Below, in pieces: positions 1-11,830 of a stretch of DNA of 64,000 nt (positions are counted from its first letter, which is position 1; each line of letters starts with the position of its first letter). Made by a program: the position numbers and the translations under genes. The stretch comes from Leptodactylus fallax (Eukaryota; Chordata; Amphibia; Anura; Leptodactylidae), in the NCBI GenBank assembly GCA_947044405.1, contig CAMRHE010000021.1:7486501-7550500 (forward strand). The letters are read 5' to 3'. A model generated the notes under the pieces. It searched no databases. It was not told where the DNA came from and saw only the letters and a program-made list of their open reading frames with translations.

Positions 1-260
1 TACTATGGGTATGACAAGGACGACATAGTGTTCCAGCAGGACAACGACCAGAAGCATACATTGAGATTAGTAATGAAATGGTTCAATGACAATGAAGTAG
101 AGGTGCTGGATTGGCCCCCACAGTCCCCAGACCTCAATCCAATCGAACACTTGTGTGTAGAGTAGAAGAAAAAGCTGTATTTGTACCCAAGTGAGTCGAG
201 CAGTATGCACCATCATTGGGAACGTGTAGAAGAGGCCTGGAATCAGATTTTGGTCGAAGC
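1..260 (+). pseudogene. Tc1 transposase, C-terminal fragment
   Basis: The frame reads QQDNDQKHTLRL, then [14 protein letters not shown]. These are the second Asp block and the SPDLNPIEH block with the catalytic Glu of the DD34E transposases, which cut and paste Tc1 elements at TA dinucleotides. A stop codon (TAG, about 163) follows directly after the EHLCVE stretch, and further recognisable residues continue in frame behind it. It is therefore a decayed pseudogene. The first catalytic Asp region is outside the window. The same protein segment recurs at 25858-26420 with different lesions. Confidence 0.85.
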
Positions 261-727
261 TGTAGTGCAGGGGTAGGCAGCCTTTTTTGTTCGGCGTGCC
301 GATTTTAATTAAAAAATCAAAGATGAGGTATTCGGAGTTCCGGTCAATAATTGTAAGTCTGACGACCCCTAAACTAAAGTCATATACCACAAACCATAAC
401 ACAGAAGTGCTGCCACAAGATGCTTTAAGACGCATGCGTTTACTGCTATTTCCTGGGACGCTCCTGTACTTTCCAATTAGAAGCAATAAAAGTCCATGTA
501 CAGCCCCCAATTAGTGGTAAATGTATGTGTCCAGGAGCACCGTATGGCGGCATCCTTATGGTGATATCACACTATGTATCTGGATGCAGATATAGTCTTA
601 GGCCACTGGAACTTTTACTTCAATGTAAAACTGCGTTCACATGGTGCATTTTTGCACAAAAAAATGCCTGTGTTTTCTGTGCAAAAACACATCCTTAATG
701 CAGAAAGCACACCGTTATACAGAATAA

Positions 728-1309
728 TGTCCCATAGCGGCCCCTGCACACGGTATTATGTCCCATAGCGGCTCCTGCACAAGGTATTATATCCCATAAC
801 AGCCTCTGCACACCGTATTATGTCACATAGTGGTCCCTGCACACGGTATTATGTCATAATGTCATATAGTGGCCCCAACACACGGTATTATGTCACATAG
901 TGACCCCTGCACACCGTATTATGTCACATAGTGGCCTCTGCACACCGTATTATGTCACATAGTGACCCCAGCACACGGTATTATGTCATATAGTGGCCCC
1001 AGCACACGGTATTAGGTCTCATAGCAGTCCCTGCACACGGTATTAGGTCCCATAGCAGTCCCTGCACACGGTATTATGTCCCATAGCGGCCTCTGCACAC
1101 GGTATTATGTCACATAGCGGCCCCAGCACATGGTATTAGGTCCCATAGCGGTCCCTGCACACGGTATTAGGTCCCATAGCGGTCCCCACAAACGGTATTA
1201 GGTCCCATAGCCGTCCCCGCACACGGTATTAGGTCCCATAGCAGCCCCTGCACACGGTATTAGGTCCCATAGCGGTCCCTGCACACGGAATTATGTTCCA
1301 TAGCTCTCT
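728..1309. repeat. 31-bp minisatellite inside hAT-1
   Basis: About 19 diverged tandem copies of a 31-bp unit containing CACACGGTATTATGTCCCAT followed by AGCGGCCCCTG. The same unit recurs at 62845-62998 and, on the opposite strand, at 55609-55960, each time inside a hAT element. Confidence 0.9.
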
Positions 1310-1382
1310 TCAGACCCCCGCGTATAATAAGTGCAGGACCAAGAGAAGTGACAAACATAAAAAAACAATGCTACTCACCTTT
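1301..1382 (-). repeat. Splice-donor/hairpin cassette, copy 1 (half hairpin)
   Basis: On the minus strand it reads AAGGTGAGTAGC, a run of T, a CACTTCTC stretch, then TTATTATACGCGGGGGTCTG. It directly abuts the end of the minisatellite. It forms a large inverted pair with the plus-strand copy at 1564-1660. Confidence 0.75.
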
Positions 1383-1563
1383 TTCTGCGCTCCGTTGCCA
1401 CTCTGTTCTCTTCGACGCTTTTGCCTGACGTCAGCGACCGCTGATTGGGTCTCTGGGGTCACGTTGCGTCATTATGCGTAATGATGTCAGACGTGACCCC
1501 TGAGGCCCTGTCAGCTGTCAAAAGTGCCGGCAGATCGCACAGCCGCCGCGTAGCGCAGGGAGC

Positions 1564-1660
1564 AAGGTGAGTATCTTTGTTTTTTATGTTTCATCACTTC
1601 TCCTAAGTCTCCGCTTATTATACTCGGGGGTCTGAAGAGACCCCACAGTATAATAATAGC
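1564..1660 (+). repeat. Splice-donor/hairpin cassette, copy 2 (complete hairpin)
   Basis: Reads AAGGTGAGTATC, T-rich tract, CATCACTTCTCC, CTCCGCTTATTATACTC, then GGGGTCTGAAGAGACCCC and the complementary arm AGTATAATAAT. The hairpin arms pair over about 15 bases. Related copies occur at 38141, 44151, 45379, 55491 and 63018. Confidence 0.8.
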
Positions 1661-1882
1661 AGTTTCGTTTCGGCCATGTTTGGTCCGATCGAAGCTGCTG
1701 GGTGAGGACTCGGGCTGCCGTGCCATGGAAATAAGCCTCGCGTGCCACTCTTGGCACGCGTGCCAGGGGTTGCCGACCCCTGCTGTAGTGAATGGTGAGA
1801 TATGGAGCCTGAAAGTCAAAAGTTCAAACATTGTTACCCTTTTGCTCATCAGTGTATAGTGACTTCTTTTGGATTTTGTGTA

Positions 1883-2012
1883 CAGTGAGGAAAAAAAAGT
1901 ATTTAGTCAACCACCAATTGTGCAAGTTCTCCCACTTAAAAAGATGAGAGAGGCCTGTAATTGACATCATAGGTAGACCTCAACTATGAGAGACAAAAGT
2001 TCATCTCAATAC
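1883..2012. mobile_element. Deleted end of a family-B Tc1 element
   Basis: Starts CAGTGAGGAAAAAAAAGTAT after a TA and matches the left end of the full element at 2111. A deletion then joins the GAGAGACAAA stretch to AGTTCATCTCAATAC, which lie about 95 bp apart in the full copy. No right terminus is seen. Confidence 0.75.
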
Positions 2013-2048
2013 AGGTTATGCAATTGTATTAAAGGGAAAATACAATGC

Positions 2049-2054
2049 GAAAAA

Positions 2055-2110
<56 letters not shown>
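2049..2110. repeat. Poly(A) followed by (AT)n microsatellite
   Basis: A run of about 23 A precedes roughly 38 bp of alternating AT. It ends at the left terminus of the next Tc1 element, whose TA target site merges with the AT array. Confidence 0.95.
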
Positions 2111-3706
<1,596 letters not shown>

Positions 3707-3889
3707 TATATACCTATTAAGACCTTTAACGTTTAATGAAGCTAGTTTAATCACAATGAATACTGATCAAATTATGCGGTGTACAAAGTGGCCTATTTAG
3801 TTAGTTAACTATAAAAATGATAGCATGACATTATTCCCCATGATAATATTGAACCACCTGAACTAGCAACAAATTGGACATCACACTGG

Positions 3890-5140
3890 TGGTATGGAAA
3901 ACCGCACTATGCAAGATCAACATACTCGATAGCTGACTTTAACTGGTGGGAAGTCAGTAATGAAATCGAAAGTCTGAAGACCTCAGAGTATCACCCAGGA
4001 ATAGATATCGAGTGCTGCCTTTCGAGAATTCACAAGTCTTCTGTCCTCTTTAAGGTGTTGTGGAGCAGGTTAACCAAATGCTTGGGATTCAGTAGCAGGT
4101 AAATTCCAACGTTGTATTCTTCCTCTGGAGCTTTGATGACATGTAAGTTGTTCTTGTGGGATATCAGTAGGTATAAATCCGTAAATCCGCAAATGTAAAG
4201 CACCATGGAATTAATGGTGCTATATAAATAAACAATAATAATAATAATAATAGACATATTGGGAAACCCCATCAGTAGGTGGTTTGATGGTCTCTGGACT
4301 TAGTTGTCAGGCAAAGTTGAAAAGAAGTCGCTGAGAGATCAGTGAAGATGGAGAGTGATTTATACTTCTCAGGAATCTGATCTTTTTTCCTTGTAGCTGA
4401 GATCAGCCATCTCATCCATTTTAGATTCCACATGATGTACCCTCTGGTCTAGTTCTTATACGGTGGTATTCAGAGGGCCTATTAACTGTGAAAATAATAA
4501 TGAGTGATGTAGTGTCTTAAGCATGATTTTCATAGTTGATTCGGTAATTGGATTATAGGAGAAGGTAAGGTCTCAAATATATCAGAATGAGGGGAGTTTT
4601 CATGGAGGAGATTGCCATTTCTCATCCGCTGGGTACCAATGCCACCATAGGAAATCTCTGCCTCGGTTTTTCTAGGCTCCATGAGTCTGATGTGGAAGGA
4701 AGTGAGAAGTGTCCCATTCAGGCCATTCCCAGTGCTTAGTAACTGGAGAATAGCGGTAAATCTCCGCCCTCAAATAGATTATTGGCCGTTGCTGGCGAAG
4801 AAGATCCCAGGGAGACCCTGGAGTGCAGTGATACGAAGCTCAATTGCCTGTGAGTTGTGGGGTTCTTTGATCCAGGGGAACGGGACTGTGGCTTTGAGTG
4901 CAGAGAAGGGCTGCCATCATGAAATGTCTTCGGAGGTTGAGTAAAGAAGTCTAGCAGTTTTGCGTGCCCCACTGTCACTTTCCTCTTCTGCACCATGTCC
5001 AATAAGTGAGAGGGTCACCTGGGAGACTTTAGCGAGTAGGCGTAGGTGACACTGCTATGAAGTCGCTACGGTGATATGAAAGCTCGGTTAGAAAGCGGCC
5101 ATGTGCTCGGCAGACAAACAATGCCCTTGACCTAGAAATT
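3890..5140 (-). pseudogene. Decayed L1/Tx1-like LINE ORF1 region
   Basis: On the minus strand a frame from about 5002 to 4736 starts MDMVQKRKVTVGHAKLLDFF, and a later stretch reads QRVHHVESKMDEMADL. That stretch resembles NRIDHVENKMSAFAAAHN in the coiled-coil part of the LINE ORF1 at 6355-7218. The order and strand fit a LINE ORF1 with its start near 5000. Stops and shifts are frequent, and a trinucleotide-tailed insertion sits at 4171-4254. The part below 4170 (VIKAPEEEYNVGIYLLL) is assigned only by position. ORF1 proteins bind LINE RNA; this one cannot be made. Confidence 0.55.
4171..4254 (+). repeat. Short dispersed repeat with (AAT)n tail
   Basis: A stretch reading TGTAAAGCACCATGGAATTA, then ATGGTGCTATATAAATAAAC, ends in an (AAT)n tail. 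The reverse complement, including the trinucleotide tail, occurs at 59031-59098. A SINE-like element is likely, but no promoter boxes are evident. Confidence 0.7.
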
Positions 5141-5189
5141 ATTAGCATATAACATAAATTGATTGTAGAGACAGCATCCCACATATCCC

Positions 5190-5687
5190 ATTATAATAAC
5201 ACCAACCCGCATGTGGTTGTACTCAACTCCTGCCATAGGTGAATCAAATCATCACAGTTGTAGTATGGTTTCATCATCCACATACCCAGGCAGTAGTATT
5301 ATATCATGCACTAAAATATAAATATGCATGGTATTGATACACTACTACTATGCAATAATATCCGGGCTAACAGACCATACTACGATATATAAAGTCTATA
5401 TATGTATAGACACTGCTAGGTGGGAAATAAGCTCTATTACCATTTATGGGTCTCCACTGTCACTTTATACCCATTGATATGTTCCACAATTAAAACTAGC
5501 ATGCTTATGCCTAATACAAAAAAACTAAATAAAACAGACGTACAAGAAGGCGTCATTGAGACCCAGTCGCTTCAGTCTTTTAATCCTAAAGATCCACTGG
5601 GCCTCCATTTGTAGGACATTCCTAGAAAACGTTACACCTCCTTTATTAAGAATCAAAAGCACTTTCAATTCCGGTGGGAACTTTGGT
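5190..5687 (-). pseudogene. Penelope-like element, 3' end of ORF and 3' UTR
   Basis: On the minus strand the end of a reading frame reads QMEAQWIFRIKRLKRLGLND. It matches the end of the GIY-YIG endonuclease domain of Penelope-like retroelements, where a Trp-Ile and Gly-Leu-Asn motif is conserved. A non-coding tail follows down to about 5219. That tail (5219-5434) is an inverted match to 16420-16620, the tail of a second PLE copy. The upstream part of the element is lost where Tc1 sequence begins at 5688. Confidence 0.7.
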
Positions 5688-6354
5688 CTTCACCATAGTG
5701 GAGTTTGGAGTGTGACTGTTTGAGGTTGTGGACAGGTGTCTTTTATACTGATAACAATTTCAAACAGGTGTCATTACTACAGGGAACCCCTTAAGGACCC
5801 AGCCCAAAAGTGCGTTAAGGACCAGGCCTCGTTTTTCAAAACTGACATGTGTCACTTTATATGGCAATAACTTTGAGACGTCTTAACTTACACAAGTGAT
5901 TTTTCGTGACACATTGTACTTCATGTTAGTGGTAAACACTAATGAATATTTTTGTATTTATTTATAAAAAAAAAATAGGAAATTTGATGGAAATTTGGAA
6001 AAAAAAATCGCAATTTTCAAAATGTGAAATGCTCTGCTTTTCAGACAGATAGTCATACCACCCAAATACATTAATACATATTATCTACCATATCTCTGCT
6101 ATATATTGGCATCATCTTTTAATCGTCCTGTAATTTATTTTGGATGTTAGAAGGCTTACAAGTGTAACAGCGATTTTGTAGATTTACAAGAAAATTTCCC
6201 AAACTAATTTTTTAGGGACCACTTCAGGTCTGAAGAGGATTATAAAGGCCTATATATTAGAAACCCCCATAAATCACCCCATTTTCAAAACTGCACCCCT
6301 CAAATAATTCAAAATAACATTTGGGAAGTTTGTTAACCCTTTAAGCATTTCACT

Positions 6355-7218
6355 GCAGAAGATCCCCAATTAGGTGATTCGGATGTGCTCCAGGCTATCC
6401 CTGCAGGTACCCAATCGGCTTCTGAGTCCTTCTTAAAGGATATAATGCTAGCATTGCACAGATCTATTCAGAAGGATATCACTAAGGCGATTACATCCGT
6501 ATCCTCCACGGTTGATTCTCTTGGCAACAGGATAGACCACGTTGAGAATAAAATGAGTGCATTTGCTGCAGCACACAACACTATAGTGGATGCCCATAAT
6601 GATCTTGAGGAAGAATTAGCGGCGGTCAAACTTAAACTTGCCGACATGGAAGACAGGAATAGGCGGAACAATGTCAAGTTTCGTGGCATACCAGAGTCAG
6701 TTGCTGCCAGGGACCTGACTTCTTATTTACAACGATTAATGAAAGCAATCCTTCCACAATGCTCTGAAGCGGATCTTATAATAGATAGGGCCCACCGCTT
6801 GCCGAAGCCGAAGGAGATGCCTGATCATATTCCCAGAGACACCCTCGCCCGCATACATTTCTACCATGTCAAAGATCGTCTCATGCTTGAGTCAAGGAAA
6901 AGACCATCTTTGCCTGAGCCGTTTAAAGAAATCCAACTTTATGCAGACCTTTCTCAGGCTACCATTGCTGCCAGAAGAGAGCTTGCTCCTGTTACAGCGG
7001 TCCTCCGTCAACACAACATTCCCTATAAGTGGGGATTCCCAACTAAAGTCATCGTTATCAGGAATGCAGTGACTTTTACATTTTACTCCTTTGACACCGG
7101 GAGAAACCTGCTACACCAGTGGAACCTGCCGCCACCTGCGCCTACTGTTCAGAAATCTTCAAGGGCCGAGTCCCATAAGTTGGACCCTCCGTGGAAATCT
7201 ACCACCTCCGCCGAGTGA
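6355..7218 (+). CDS. LINE ORF1 protein, 5'-truncated, open to the junction
   Basis: ORF1 of L1-type LINEs encodes an RNA-binding trimer that coats the element RNA. This frame is open from the insertion junction to a TGA at 7218, about 287 codons. It has no ATG at its beginning (a GTG at 6385 is the earliest start-like codon), so the true start is lost. Residues about 25-95 form a coiled-coil-like stretch (NRIDHVENKMSAFAAAHN, then LEEELAAVKLKLADME). An RNA-recognition-like region opens with RRNNVKFRGIPE and includes IIDRAHRLPKP. The C-terminal part contains KWGFPTKVIVIRN. No stop or frameshift is seen within the preserved part, unlike ORF2. The close fit to L1/Tx1 ORF1 proteins is by motif only. 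Confidence 0.85.
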   Translation, partial: AEDPQLGDSDVLQAIPAGTQSASESFLKDIMLALHRSIQKDITKAITSVSSTVDSLGNRIDHVENKMSAFAAAHNTIVDAHNDLEEELAAVKLKLADMEDRNRRNNVKFRGIPESVAARDLTSYLQRLMKAILPQCSEADLIIDRAHRLPKPKEMPDHIPRDTLARIHFYHVKDRLMLESRKRPSLPEPFKEIQLYADLSQATIAARRELAPVTAVLRQHNIPYKWGFPTKVIVIRNAVTFTFYSFDTGRNLLHQWNLPPPAPTVQKSSRAESHKLDPPWKSTTSAE

Positions 7219-7472
7219 ATAGCTCAATATGGACGTACTGTGAGTCACCTGTGGTGTGTTTTGTACCTCCTATTCTATGGCAAACTTCCCCCCAAATTTG
7301 CGCAGTATTTCACTGTTCGGTTGTGTTACAATATTTTCTCTTCCCTTACTGTTAACTAGTTATGTGTTGAATAATGTCGTTAACGAACTGTTCTCCTCTA
7401 GGCCTAAGAGATGTCATTTTAGCGTTATTCTCCTACCCGACTCTTTCTACTACCAGTCTGTATTGCTAATTC

Positions 7473-10400
7473 TTGAAAGTATTAATGGGTGTTAAATTAC
7501 TGTCACTTAACGCGAGGGGACTAAATAGTCCCTTTAAGCGTTCATTGTTGTGGAAAGAGGCTCTCAGATCTGCAGCAGATGTAATTTGCATACAGGAAAC
7601 GCATTTCTGTGACTCTCATCCACCAAAGCTTTCTCACAAATTGTTCCCTCATGTCTTCTGTTCCAATGCTGCCAAGAAGGTTGCGGGTGTCCTCATAGCG
7701 ATAAAGCATACAGTGTAATTTCAGTTAATACATGTCAGTTCAGATCCCAAGGGCCGCTATGTAGCTCTCACCTGTTTGCTTGATAACTGCCCCATCACTA
7801 TTGTAAATGTATACGTCTCAGATTTCCTTTTTAAATTCTGTAATGAAGAAGTGTAGGAAGCGTGCTCAGGGCCAGGTTCTATTATGCGGTGATTTCAATA
7901 TTGTACATGACGCTGCTGTTGATTCCACTTATCGCGGCAAGCATCCACCTCAACAATTAGGACCTTGGCTCCGGCAGACGGAACTTCACGATGTTTGGCT
8001 GTGCTTCCATTCCTCTGAGAAGGATTATACGTACTATTCTGCTCGTCACCAATCCTACTCCAGAATAGACATGTTCCTAGTCCAGAGTGATATGCTTCTT
8101 AGAGTACAAAGTTGTGAAATAGGAAATATCACGTGGTCAGACCACGCACCTATCATACTTAGCATCCACTTAGCTGGCACAGTGGCTCCCCCCGTGTCGT
8201 GGCGAAACAATACATATGTCATGTCTCTGAAATCGGTAACCGAGAAATTGAACACTGACATTGCCGAATTCTTTAACATTAACTCCCCCTCGGTAGAGGA
8301 TAAGTTTTGCCTCTGGAATTCACATAAAGCATTTGTTAGGGGTCTACTGATTCAGCATGCCTCACGCTTTAAGCGCAACCGACTGCAAACGATGAAGAAG
8401 CTACTTACTTCTATTGCAACTCTAGAGCAGAAGCATAAAATTGACCCTAATCCTGCCCTATTGAATGCTTTGCGGAAGGCTAGGGATGACTTGAGCGCCC
8501 ACCTACTGGTGGACTTTGAAAAGCACTGTAAATGCTTGAAAGCCTCTTATTACCGGTCGTACAATAAAGCCAGCAAGCTAATGGCACAGAGAGTCAAGGC
8601 AGCAAGGATTAAATCTAAAATTCCATTCCTTGTGTCTAAATCGACCACAGCAAAAATCTTCCACCCTCAACAAATTGCTGATGAATTCAGTAAATATTAT
8701 CAGGAACTGTATAACTTGAAAGATGACTCGGATACCACGCAACCTTCAATGATAGATATTAACCGATTCCTAGGCTCTTTGCACCTTCCCTCTGTTACCC
8801 CTGCACAGCTGCAGTCTTTAAATGTTTCTATTTCCACTCAGGAAGTGGCTAGGGCGATAGATGGCTTAAAACTTAATAAATCTCCAGGCCCAGATGGGTT
8901 CTCTGGGGAATACTACAAGCTGTTCAAGCCACTTATTCTTGCTCACCTTACTGAGGTGTTTAATTTAGCAATGGTGACAGGAAACTTTCCCCTTGAGATG
9001 CTATCCACAACGATTGTGACTCTACCCAAACCAGGCAAAGACCCCTTCCGACCCTCTAACTACCGGCCCATATCACTATTAAATGCGGACGTTAAGTTGT
9101 TTGCGAAGGTACTTGCGAACAGACTCCTCGATGTCATGCCCACACTGATAGGCGGGGATCAGGTTGGATTCACTAAGGGGAGACAGGCCCCAGACGGCAC
9201 GAGGCGTGTGATCGCGCTGGTTGCGGCGGCCCGGGCTTGGCGGGCACCTTCTCTGCTCCTGTCCCTGGATGCGGAGAAGGCGTTTGATAGAGTACATTGG
9301 GGGTACCTTTTTGAGGTTCTCCATAAATTTGGTTTTTCTGGCCCCATAGCTACTGCTATCTCAGCACTTTACTCTAACCCTTCCGCACGAGTGTTGGCGA
9401 ATGGAGTCCTGTCCCACCCCTTCGCCATTACCAATGGCACGAGACAGGGGTGCTCATTGTCCCCTTTGATATTCTCATTGGTAATGGAGCCTCTGGCCGA
9501 AAGGATCAGGACGCATCCGGGTCTGTCTGGTATCAGGTTGGATCGGACAGACCACAGAATTAATTTATTCGCGGATGATGTGATTCTGTCCCTTTCCTAC
9601 TCTAATAACATGCTCTGTACTGTATCTCAAATTCTGAAAGATTTTGGAGAGATATCATATTATAAAGTTAATGAATTCAAGTCCCAGATTTTAGGAATTG
9701 GTATGTCTCAAAACAATACAATACACCACATCAAAAACACATCGCCCTATCAATGGTGCTCGCACTCTATACCCTTTCTGGGAATACGGCTCACTCCAAA
9801 CCCAAAAGATTTAGTTAAGGCCAACTTTCCAGGCCTGCTGGCTACCCTTCAGAAGGAGCTTGATGGGTTAACTAAATTTGAGCATAGTTGGATGGGAAGA
9901 ATAGTGTTATACAAAATGTTGATCCTTCCCAAGATACTTTACTATTTAAGAACATTAGTGATACCGATACCCAAGTCCATCTTCCTGAGTTTCCAAAAAC
10001 AAATGATGTCCTTTATATGGAATGGTGGTAAACCTAGAATAGCACTACATACACTGTTTAAAGCAAGAGACAATGGGGGTATGGGTGTACCAAACCTGTA
10101 CCATTATTATTTAGCCATAGTTTTAGGTCAACTCCAATTTTGGTTTACAACGAACCATGACAAACTGTGGCCAGCTATGGAGGCCCAAATGGTTCGGACT
10201 ATCGATTGGGAGGGTTACCTACTAGCGTCAGGACCCAGGAGCGGATCTTCCATATCTGCTCCAACGGCTGTACAGGCTACAATTGGGGCATGGCATGCAT
10301 TGTGTACTATGCAGGGTGGGGATGCTCCTAAGGTAACACTAAATCTGCCCATTACTACGCTCCCTCACGAGATACCGCACTTATCCCTAGACGTGTGGCG

Positions 10401-11250
10401 CAGATGTGGGGTAAAATATGTCTCTGACCTGTATAGGGGAGGTACTATAACACCCTTCTCCGTGTTGAAGGAGACATATGATCTACCCGCAAAGGAGGCA
10501 TATACCTATACTAGATTGACTTCCTACTTGTCTGACACTACCTCGGCTCAGCTGCGTTTACCGCAGCCGGCCGCCAACCTCTTACACCCACAGGCTTCCC
10601 CAGCGGCTTATAATACTAAAACCCTGTATCGAACTTTGAATATGGATTGCACCTTTCGCAAGACTAAACATATGAGCCTTTGGGAAGAGGACATAGGCAG
10701 TAGATTTGAGGCCGGCCACTGGCGGGAGGCGTTCAGATGGGCTAAGCGAACCACAGTATGTGCCTCACATTGGGAGCAATATAGCAAACTACTTCTACGA
10801 TGGTATTACCCTCCTTTACGCCTAGCTAAGTTCTACCCATCGTGTTCACCTAGCTGTTGGAGGGGATGTGGGGAGAACGGCTCTTTATTCCATGTGTTCT
10901 GGCACTGTCCACTCATTCAGCCCTTTTGGGTTTCTGTGTTTTCCTTGGTTAATAGCCTGTGTGGTGGAGGGGTGTGGTACACACCTGAACTGGCACTCCT
11001 CCTGCTGGGCATCCACATGATACTGGGTAGACATAGAACAGTTGTATGTCAGGTGCTAGGGGCTGCCCGCCTACTTATTGCAAGAAGATGGAAGTCTACC
11101 GCATACCCGACTTTGACAAAGTTAATTTCAGCGGTGTCATTGAACTATCAATACGAGCATATTTGTGCATGCAATGGAGGGGGCCTGGATAGATTCAGGA
11201 CACACTGGGAGTCGTGGGCAGAGGCATTCCCCCCACCGTACACTCATTGA
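7473..11250 (+). pseudogene. LINE ORF2: endonuclease and reverse transcriptase, one stop and one frameshift
   Basis: The start is ATGGGTGTTAAATTACTG. The N-terminal APE-type endonuclease shows LNARGLN and ICIQETHF. A TAA at 7716-7718 breaks the frame, which then resumes (GRYVALTCLLDNCPITIVNVY) until a frame change at about 7813-7819. From 7807 the second frame is open for 1147 codons. It carries GDFN (residue about 28) and SDHAP (His about 113) of the endonuclease, then the reverse transcriptase: YRPISLLN, LDAEKAFDRVHW (catalytic Asp about 488), RQGCSLSPLIF and FADD (588-591). A Cys/His-rich C-terminus (CWRGCG, then HVFWHC) starts at about 1017. Total length is about 1260 residues, usual for L1-like ORF2. 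The protein nicks target DNA and copies the RNA in place. The two lesions make this copy non-autonomous. Confidence 0.93.
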
Positions 11251-11830
11251 CGGACTATACGCCGGGGCCTCCCCTGACACTATGGTATTACATTTTACTT
11301 TACTTCTATAACCTTTTGAGGCCACTCTGATTTGTTATTCCTGGAACACCTATATACTATCTAATTAAGTAATTGAAAAATTGATACCTGGTAGCTGATG
11401 GGTCTCCCCCTTTGTTTACGGGGCGAGCCACCTACTCTGTGGGTTGGGGGATGTGATCCGACTTTATTCGTTCTCTAGGCCTGGACTATGTTTTGTGTTT
11501 TATGTTCTTTTGTTGTTTTGCCCTCCGCTTTTCACCTTTTCACCTTATCCTCCACTAGCCCGTTCCCCACCTCTTCCTTCTCATGGCAAAACTCGATTGT
11601 CGCTTCATACGGCCTTATCGTGTTAGGTTTATCATATGTTTGGAAAAACTTACTTGCTCTTACTATGCATTATCACTATATGTATTTTATTCATTGATGT
11701 ACCTCACCTGAGTATATTGTATTGTACTGTGATTCTGATGTATGTGAGGCCATAACTGTGCCCTTGTTCCTTGATGTGTTTACAACTTGTAATGTATTCC
11801 TGTTAAAAATTTCAATAAAAAACTATTGAA
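11251..11830 (+). other. LINE 3' UTR with polyadenylation signal
   Basis: Non-coding tail of the LINE, with a pyrimidine-rich stretch at about 11510-11580 and a final TTTCAATAAAAAACTATTG. The host TTAA element resumes at 11831. Confidence 0.8.

Larger units (their letters stand above)
268..1782. mobile_element. hAT-type non-autonomous transposon (hAT-1)
   Basis: Terminal inverted repeats are CAGGGGTAGGCAGCC on the left and, on the opposite strand, CAGGGGTCGGCAACC on the right (13 of 15 identical). The element is flanked by the exact 8-bp duplication CTGTAGTG at 260-267 and 1783-1790, which is the hAT signature. No transposase is present. The interior holds a 31-bp minisatellite (728-1309) and two inverted copies of a splice-donor/hairpin cassette (1301-1382 and 1564-1660). 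It sits inside a Tc1 element, so it is younger than that copy. Confidence 0.93.
1..1854 (+). mobile_element. Tc1/mariner element, family A copy 1 (5' part outside window, split by hAT)
   Basis: The 3' half of a Tc1 element. Its transposase frame occupies roughly 1-260 and its right terminal repeat 1791-1854, ending CATCAGTG before a TA. The two parts are separated by a complete hAT insertion at 268-1782. The right terminal repeat is the reverse complement of the sequence starting at 24613, which identifies a second copy of this family in the window. The left half lies before base 1. Confidence 0.85.
6354..11830 (+). mobile_element. L1/Tx1-like LINE, 5' truncated, nearly intact
   Basis: A 5.5-kb non-LTR retrotransposon inserted in the TTAA element. 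The host sequence is CATTTCAC on the left and AGGAATTAAAACAATATGG on the right, and reads continuously once the insert is removed. No clear target duplication is visible. It holds ORF1, a 254-bp spacer, ORF2 and a 580-bp 3' UTR. The 3' UTR has a CT-rich stretch (about 11510-11580) and ends with an AATAAAAA signal at about 11814. The 5' UTR and the start of ORF1 are missing, as expected from incomplete reverse transcription. Confidence 0.88.

Noticed and set aside
728..1309. Regular repeats that could suggest a CRISPR array
   Set aside because: Units are directly adjacent without spacers, in a vertebrate hAT element. It is a minisatellite.
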